From Mycolicibacterium agri (GTDB lineage: Bacteria > Actinomycetota > Actinomycetes > Mycobacteriales > Mycobacteriaceae): DNA of 64,000 nucleotides. The translations under genes and the position numbers were made by a program. Below the pieces are notes generated by a model. It was not told where the DNA came from. It searched no databases and was given only the letters and a program-made list of their open reading frames with translations. The stretch is taken from the NCBI RefSeq assembly GCF_002553505.1, contig NZ_PDCP01000029.1, positions 1 through 64,000 of the forward strand. The letters run 5' to 3'. This document shows, one piece after another, positions 59,515-64,000 of this stretch (position 1 is the stretch's first letter; every line of letters begins with the position of its first letter).

Positions 59515-60242
59515 TGAGTGCACTGTTGACGCTGCGCGGTGTGGTCGCCGGCTACGGCGGCGGAGATGTCCTGCAGGGCGTCGATATCGAGGTCGCCGAG
59601 GGCGGCATCGCCTGCATCGTCGGGCCGAACGGTGCGGGCAAGTCCACGGTGCTGCGCACGATCAGTGGTCTGCTGCATCCACGCGAGGGTGAGATCACAC
59701 TGAACGGCGAACAGATCCACCGCTGTTCGCCCGCCGAGATCCTGCAGCGCGGTGTGGCGCAGATCCCGCAATCCAACGCGCTTTTCCCGAACCTGACGGT
59801 GCGCGAGAACGTGCTGCTGGGGGCCTACATCGTCCGTCGTGACCGGGCGCTGGTGCGCAAGCGTTATGCCCAAGTGGCCGAGATGTTTCCGATCGTGGCG
59901 GAACGGCCACGCGAAACGGCGGGCAATCTTTCCGGCGGTCAGCGCCGGATGGTCGAATTCGCCCGCAGCCTGATGCTGGACCCGGTGCTGCTGCTGCTCG
60001 ACGAACCATCGCTGGGCCTGGACCCGAAGGCGCTGCACGTGGTGTATGACGCGGTGATGGTGATGCGGGACGCGGGTAAGACGATATTGATCGTCGAGCA
60101 GAACGTGAAATTCGGCATGCGGATGGCCACCGACGGCATCGTGATGGAAAGCGGCAGGGTCGTCACGCAACGCTCCGCCGCGGACATCCTCGCCGACCCC
60201 AATCTCGGCCAGATGTATTTCGGCGGCGGTGTGAAGCGCTGA
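59514..60242 (+). CDS. ABC transporter ATPase, LivF type
   Basis: The 242-residue ATPase carries Walker A GPNGAGKST, signature LSGGQRRMVEF, Walker B LLLLDEPSLGL and the switch His in LIVEQN. The C-terminal QRSAADILADPNLGQMYFGG region is typical of LivF. Together with the fused LivG it makes the nucleotide-binding pair of the importer. It starts by TGATG overlap with the fusion gene and ends the operon. Confidence 0.92.
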   Translation: MSALLTLRGVVAGYGGGDVLQGVDIEVAEGGIACIVGPNGAGKSTVLRTISGLLHPREGEITLNGEQIHRCSPAEILQRGVAQIPQSNALFPNLTVRENVLLGAYIVRRDRALVRKRYAQVAEMFPIVAERPRETAGNLSGGQRRMVEFARSLMLDPVLLLLDEPSLGLDPKALHVVYDAVMVMRDAGKTILIVEQNVKFGMRMATDGIVMESGRVVTQRSAADILADPNLGQMYFGGGVKR

Positions 60243-60251
60243 CCCCGCTCG

Positions 60252-60308
60252 GCGCGAACGTCTCTCACCGCTTTGTTGACGATAGGTCGCGGTAAGAAAC
60301 GTTCGCGC
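60252..60308. terminator. Inverted repeat between the ABC operon and the convergent M24 gene
   Basis: Twenty-base arms at 60252-60271 and 60289-60308 pair at 18 of 20 positions around a 17-nt loop, in the 83-bp convergent gap. There is no U-tract. A bidirectional terminator is inferred. Confidence 0.6.
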
Positions 60309-60325
60309 TTCGCCGGGCGGGCGGG

Positions 60326-61573
60326 TCAGTATTGGTTGGCGATGACGAGTTCCTGTGCCGGGAACAGCGTCAAGATCCGCGGCCCGTCTGCGGTCACGAC
60401 CACTTCCTCCTCGATGCGGGCTGCCGAATACCCGTCGGAGGCAGGGCAATACGTCTCAAGAGCGAAGACCATGCCCTCCTTGATCTCGATGGGCTCGGTC
60501 ATCGAGTTCAGTCGGGAAATGATCGGACGCTCGTGCAGGCCGAGGCCGAGACCGTGGCCGAATTGCAAACCGAACGCGGCGAGTTCGTTGTCGAAGCCGA
60601 ACTCGGTGGCCTTCGGCCAGACCGCGGCGATCTCGTCGGTGCCGACGCCGGGCCGCACCATCTGGATCGAGGCGTCCATCCATTCGCGGGCCTTGGTGTA
60701 GGCGTCGCGCTGGCTCGCTGTCGCCGAACCGACGTTGAACGTGCGGTAGTAGCACGTGCGGTAGCCGTTGAAGCTGTGGATGATGTCGAAGAAGGCTTGG
60801 TCACCGGGGCGGATAAGCCGGTCGGTGAAGTTGTGCGGGTGGGGATTACAGCGTTCACCGCTGATGGCGTTGACCGCCTCCACCTGATCGGATCCCATGG
60901 AATAGAGCCGCTGATTGACCAGCGCGACGATCTCGTTCTCTCGGATGCCGGGCTTGAGCACCTCGACGATGTCCTGATAGACGCCGTCGACCATCGCCGC
61001 GGCCTGGGTGAGCAGCATGATCTCGTCGGCGGACTTGATCTCGCGAGCATCGAGCATGAGCTGCTGGCAGTCGACCACCGTCAGGCCCTGGCGCTGCATC
61101 TCGAACAGGAAAGGCGGCTCGACGATGTCGACACCGACGGGGGAGTCGGCCAGGCCGGCGTCCTCGAGGATTCCCTTGATCTCGCGGATGGCCGACACCA
61201 TCAGTCCCGCCGAAGGCGCGACAGCGCCGCGCATACCGAGCATTCCGGGCCTGCAGTTCTCGTCGGGCAGCCAGTTGGAGTAGATCTGGTGATGGCGCAC
61301 GGCCGAACCGAAGTCCCACAGCCACGGCTCGTCGGCCGTGCGGGTGAGCAGTGCGTACCGCGTCATCTTGTCGCCGAGCGCGCCGCCGATCCAGGTCTGC
61401 GTCGTATAGCGGATGTTGTAGAAGTCGAACAACAGGAACGCGCCGCACTCGCTGGACTCAAGCGCCGCTTTTGCACGGCCGAGCCGATAATCACGGAGCC
61501 TGGCGAAGTCGACGCGTTCCTCGTAGTCGACCCCCATGTGGCCGGGCGCGGGAAGCGGTCGCGGCTCAGCCAT
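60326..61573 (-). CDS. M24-family peptidase-like hydrolase (Xaa-Pro aminopeptidase/creatinase fold)
   Basis: This 415-residue protein has a creatinase-type N-terminal domain and a pita-bread C-terminal domain. Of the five metal ligands of M24 peptidases, four are seen: Asp in AFFDIIHSFNGY, His in FGHGLGLGLHERP, Glu in FALETYCP and Glu in ARIEEEVVV. The second Asp, expected 11 residues after the first, is Cys (GYRTCYYRTF). It may therefore bind one metal or none and hydrolyse a non-peptide amide. It overlaps the upstream dehydrogenase by 8 nt and shares its LacI-type promoter. Confidence 0.8.
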   Translation of the reverse strand: MAEPRPLPAPGHMGVDYEERVDFARLRDYRLGRAKAALESSECGAFLLFDFYNIRYTTQTWIGGALGDKMTRYALLTRTADEPWLWDFGSAVRHHQIYSNWLPDENCRPGMLGMRGAVAPSAGLMVSAIREIKGILEDAGLADSPVGVDIVEPPFLFEMQRQGLTVVDCQQLMLDAREIKSADEIMLLTQAAAMVDGVYQDIVEVLKPGIRENEIVALVNQRLYSMGSDQVEAVNAISGERCNPHPHNFTDRLIRPGDQAFFDIIHSFNGYRTCYYRTFNVGSATASQRDAYTKAREWMDASIQMVRPGVGTDEIAAVWPKATEFGFDNELAAFGLQFGHGLGLGLHERPIISRLNSMTEPIEIKEGMVFALETYCPASDGYSAARIEEEVVVTADGPRILTLFPAQELVIANQY

Positions 61574-62513
61574 TCGTGTCGGTCCCCAAACCGTCGTCGA
61601 CATCGACATTTTCGGACACCAGCTCGACACCCGAGCGTCGGGCCTGCTCGAGCAGCAAGGTGGCGAAGTCTTCGGTGGTGTGGCCCGCACCGATCGCCGA
61701 GGACACCATTTCGGCCGCCAGTGCGGCCACCGGCATCGGCACGCCGTGCTCGCGCGCGGCCTCCAAGCCGAGGTCGAAATCCTTGCGCAGCAAGATGTTT
61801 GTGAACGTCGGCGTGAAGTCGAGGTTCACGAACGCGGGTGACTTGTACCGGGTGAAGGTCGACCCCATGACCGAGTTGTTGAGGAACTCGAGGAACGCCT
61901 GCCGGCTGGTGCCGCCTCGTTCGGCGAGCACGGTGATCTCCGCGAGAGACTGCACGACGACGCCGAGAAAGACGTTGTGGCAGATCTTCACCAGGCGGGC
62001 GACCTCGCCTTCACCGACGTAGGTCACGCCGCGCCCGAGGGGTTTCAACAGTGGCTCGGCCCGATCGAAGGCCTCTTTCGGACCCGACACCGCCAGCGTG
62101 AGCTTGCCCGACCGCACCACTTTTGGGTTGCCACTGACCGGTGCGGCCAGCAGCGCGGTCCCTCGTTCTGCGGCGAGCCCGCGGATCTTCTCCGAGACGG
62201 TCGCCGAGACGGTCGAGGAGTCGACGATGATCTGAGGTGAGCTGTCGGCGGTCAGCAGCCCGTCCTCTCCGATGGTGACGGCCTCGAGGTCTTCGGATGC
62301 CGCGACCATGACGAAGACGACGTCGCGGTCGGCGAGTTGTGCAGGGCTGTCCACCAATTTGGCGCCGCGCTGGGCCAGCGGCTCGGCCTTCGACCGAGTG
62401 CGGTTGTACACCGATACGTCGTGCCCGGCGTCCAGCAGGCGCTCGATCATGGCATAACCCATGCGTCCCGCGCCGATCCACCCGATACTCGTCGTCGTCT
62501 CGTTGTCGCCCAT
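61566..62513 (-). CDS. Beta-hydroxyacid dehydrogenase (3-hydroxyisobutyrate dehydrogenase-like)
   Basis: The 315-residue NAD(P)-dependent enzyme oxidises a beta-hydroxy acid to the semialdehyde or reduces the reverse. The Rossmann motif GWIGAGRMGYAMIERLLDAG, the substrate region PVSGNPKVVRSGKLT and the catalytic lysine in LVKICHNVFLG are present, then an all-helical C-terminal domain. The exact substrate (3-hydroxyisobutyrate, tartronate, glyoxylate or another) is not specified by sequence. It is the first gene of an operon with the M24 hydrolase, under a LacI-type operator. The ATG at 62513 follows GGGAG. Confidence 0.85.
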   Translation of the reverse strand: MGDNETTTSIGWIGAGRMGYAMIERLLDAGHDVSVYNRTRSKAEPLAQRGAKLVDSPAQLADRDVVFVMVAASEDLEAVTIGEDGLLTADSSPQIIVDSSTVSATVSEKIRGLAAERGTALLAAPVSGNPKVVRSGKLTLAVSGPKEAFDRAEPLLKPLGRGVTYVGEGEVARLVKICHNVFLGVVVQSLAEITVLAERGGTSRQAFLEFLNNSVMGSTFTRYKSPAFVNLDFTPTFTNILLRKDFDLGLEAAREHGVPMPVAALAAEMVSSAIGAGHTTEDFATLLLEQARRSGVELVSENVDVDDGLGTDTNG

Positions 62514-62531
62514 ACAAACTCCCACCTCGAC

Positions 62532-62574
62532 TGCAATCGGTTGCAATCCTGCCGTGCGGTCTAGATCAAGTCAA
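62532..62574 (-). promoter_or_regulatory. Promoter and LacI-type operator of the dehydrogenase-M24 operon
   Basis: On the minus strand TTGACT (62574-62569), a 17-bp spacer and CAGGAT (62551-62546) form the promoter. TGCAATCGGTTGCA (62532-62545), a palindrome with one mismatched pair in the core, follows at the transcription start. A further GTTGCAAC (62619-62626) lies upstream and may be an auxiliary site. Confidence 0.75.
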
Positions 62575-62640
62575 TACCGGCGGGCGACAGCAGTCAGATT
62601 GAGCAGATTCGGAGAACGGTTGCAACAGCGTTCAGCCAGG

Positions 62641-63666
62641 TCAGTTCCCTGCGCGGACCGGCCCGGTCGACGACCTGACGACAAGCGTCAACGGAAGCAG
62701 CAGCGATCGGGGATGGCGATTCGGGTCACGCAGCACCTCGAGCAGTAGTCGCGCCGCCTCGGCGCCGATCTCGTAGTGCGGTATGCGCACGGTCGTCAGC
62801 GCGGGAAACACCTTGTCCATGAACGGAATGTCGTTGAAGCCCACGACGCTGATGTCATCCGGGCAGCGCAGACCTCGTTCGGACAGCGCGTCATAGACGC
62901 CGAGGGCGAGCAGGTCGTTGCCGGCGAGAACCGCGGTGAAATCAGGGCCGGAGTCCAACATCGCCCGCATGCCCTTCGCGCCCGCCTGTTCCGACCATTC
63001 GTCGCAGATGATGACGCGCGAACTCTCGGCGGGAAGACCCAGTTCGTCGAGGCTGGCGAGGAAGGCCCGACGGCGATTGACACCCGTGGAAAGGTCCTGC
63101 GGGCCGGCCAGATGCACGATCTTGGTGTGGCCCAGATCGACGAGGTGCTGCATCGCCATCGCGACGCCTGCCGCATCGTCCGGGGTGACCGATGGAATGT
63201 CGGTTCTGGTGCTGCGGCGGTTCACCAGCACCATCGGTGTCGACGCGGCGGCAAGTTCGTCGAGCAGGGGATGCTTCAGGTGCGCGGTCGCGAACACGAA
63301 GCCCTCGACGTTGCGTTGGCGGAACGACTCGACCGCCGCTTTCTCCACGTCCGGCCTGCTGTCGGTGTTGACAATCCAGGCGTTGTACCCGATGGGACGT
63401 AGTACGTCCTCAACCCCCCGCACGATGGGCGGGAAAAGCGGGTTGGTCAGATCGGGGATCACCAGTCCGATGCTCGCCGACCGAGATGTCTTGAGGCTGC
63501 GGGCGATTGGGTTGGGTGTGTAACCCATTTCAGCGGCGATGCGTTTGATCCGAGCGGCAGTCTCGGCATTGACCAAGCCCTCGGTTTGACGGTTCAAGGC
63601 GCGTGAAGCCGTCGCCGGGTGGACGCCGGCCATAACCGCGACCTCACGCAGCGTGGCCCTGTGCAC
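62641..63666 (-). CDS. LacI-family transcriptional regulator
   Basis: The 341-residue repressor has the LacI DNA-binding head (TLREVAVMAGVHPATASRALN, then hinge GYTPNPIARSLKTSRSASIGLVIPDLTNPLF) and a periplasmic-binding-like effector domain (TAVLAGNDLLALGVYDALSERGLRCPDDISVVGFNDIPF). It starts with GTG. Three matching palindromes at the nitrilase, ABC transporter and dehydrogenase promoters make it the likely regulator of that whole set. The effector is unknown; LacI members usually bind sugars but some bind other ligands. Confidence 0.88.
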   Translation of the reverse strand: MHRATLREVAVMAGVHPATASRALNRQTEGLVNAETAARIKRIAAEMGYTPNPIARSLKTSRSASIGLVIPDLTNPLFPPIVRGVEDVLRPIGYNAWIVNTDSRPDVEKAAVESFRQRNVEGFVFATAHLKHPLLDELAAASTPMVLVNRRSTRTDIPSVTPDDAAGVAMAMQHLVDLGHTKIVHLAGPQDLSTGVNRRRAFLASLDELGLPAESSRVIICDEWSEQAGAKGMRAMLDSGPDFTAVLAGNDLLALGVYDALSERGLRCPDDISVVGFNDIPFMDKVFPALTTVRIPHYEIGAEAARLLLEVLRDPNRHPRSLLLPLTLVVRSSTGPVRAGN

Positions 63667-63718
63667 TGACCGCTCCCCTCCTAGGCCGCAAACCGATGCA
63701 GCTTGCCGTTAATGTCCG

Positions 63719-64000
63719 TCAATGATGAAGCTCCCCCCGGGCACCTGCAATATAGCCACTGCCGCCCGCCAGCATCGTCGGCCACGCAGATGCCACTTCG
63801 TCGAGCTCCGGGCTGGGGCTGTGCCTGCGCCTCAGCTCGATGAGCGTGGTGATCGAGGCTTCGTCGATCTGCCCGTCGGGGATCAGGCCGTGGGTGCCGT
63901 CGAGCAGGCAGTCGAGGTGTGCGCGGGCCTGCGGCGCCGCTAAGCCCAGCAATCGACCTGCCGCCTCGATCACGTCGTCGTGCAGGCGGCCGTTGACGAT
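63719..64000 (-). CDS. C-terminal part of a gene cut by the window edge
   Basis: A minus-strand frame is open from the window end to a stop at 63719 and encodes about 93 residues ending LAGGSGYIAGARGELHH. A GTG at 63973 is probably internal. GLIPDGQIDEASITTLIELRRRHS has a feel of the C-terminus of an NMT1/SsuA-type substrate-binding protein, but this is a weak impression. Function is left open. Confidence 0.45.
   Translation of the reverse strand: MVNGRLHDDVIEAAGRLLGLAAPQARAHLDCLLDGTHGLIPDGQIDEASITTLIELRRRHSPSPELDEVASAWPTMLAGGSGYIAGARGELHH

Overview
The window is high-GC (roughly two-thirds G+C) actinobacterial chromosome and is best read as a fast-growing Mycobacterium (Mycolicibacterium). 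The evidence is a complete mycofactocin cluster lying directly upstream of the S10 and spc ribosomal operons, an Rv0688-like flavoprotein at the left end, an arylsulfatase plus its formylglycine-generating enzyme between rpsQ and rplN (the order I recall for M. tuberculosis), a C4 zinc-type S14, an LpqN-like lipoprotein, and many apparently leaderless genes in which a TANNNT -10 box sits about 6-8 nt before the start codon.

Layout. 0-3.3 kb: ferredoxin-reductase-like flavoprotein, then (minus strand) an ECF sigma factor coupled to a triple-VOC-domain protein. 3.3-10.5 kb: mftR (minus) and mftABCDEFG (plus), for making and recycling the redox cofactor mycofactocin. 10.4-16.8 kb: drug-efflux MFS pump with a divergent TetR, cytochrome P450, secreted type-B carboxylesterase, SnoaL-like and hotdog-fold proteins. 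16.9-22.8 kb: S10 operon (rpsJ to rpsQ) with a promoter, long leader and terminator. 22.8-29.8 kb: inserted block of glucose-6-phosphate dehydrogenase, TetR, DUF2306 membrane protein, atsA, lipoprotein and FGE. 29.8-30.4 kb: repeat-rich intergenic region and the spc promoter. 30.4-34.8 kb: spc operon part 1 (rplN to rplO), followed by a perfect terminator. 34.8-40.8 kb: amidase lipoprotein, LLM flavin-dependent enzyme, SppA, an MHS-type symporter and a secreted Cys-containing protein.

40.8-64 kb is a catabolic region with three apparent regulons. (i) gabT and gabD are divergent, followed by a GntR/FCD regulator, an Asp/Glu-racemase-family protein and a D-2-hydroxyglutarate-dehydrogenase-like FAD/Fe-S fusion; one 16-base sequence containing the palindrome ATTGTCGACAAT lies in both divergent promoters. 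(ii) A second GntR with a VOC protein and a nonsense-broken gabD1 faces a fused E1 alpha/beta plus E2 2-oxoacid dehydrogenase; two near-identical 13-bp sites lie in the shared promoter. (iii) A LacI regulator appears to control a nitrilase, a branched-chain-type ABC importer with a fused LivM-LivG protein, and a beta-hydroxyacid dehydrogenase plus M24-family hydrolase. Its three promoters each have a palindrome GCAA(T/A)CG(A/G)TTGC just downstream of the -10 box. The physiological substrate of this last set is not evident and is the most promising unexplained system here.

No tRNA, rRNA, CRISPR array, insertion sequence or prophage gene was seen. Most other long open frames are antisense shadows of GC-rich genes.
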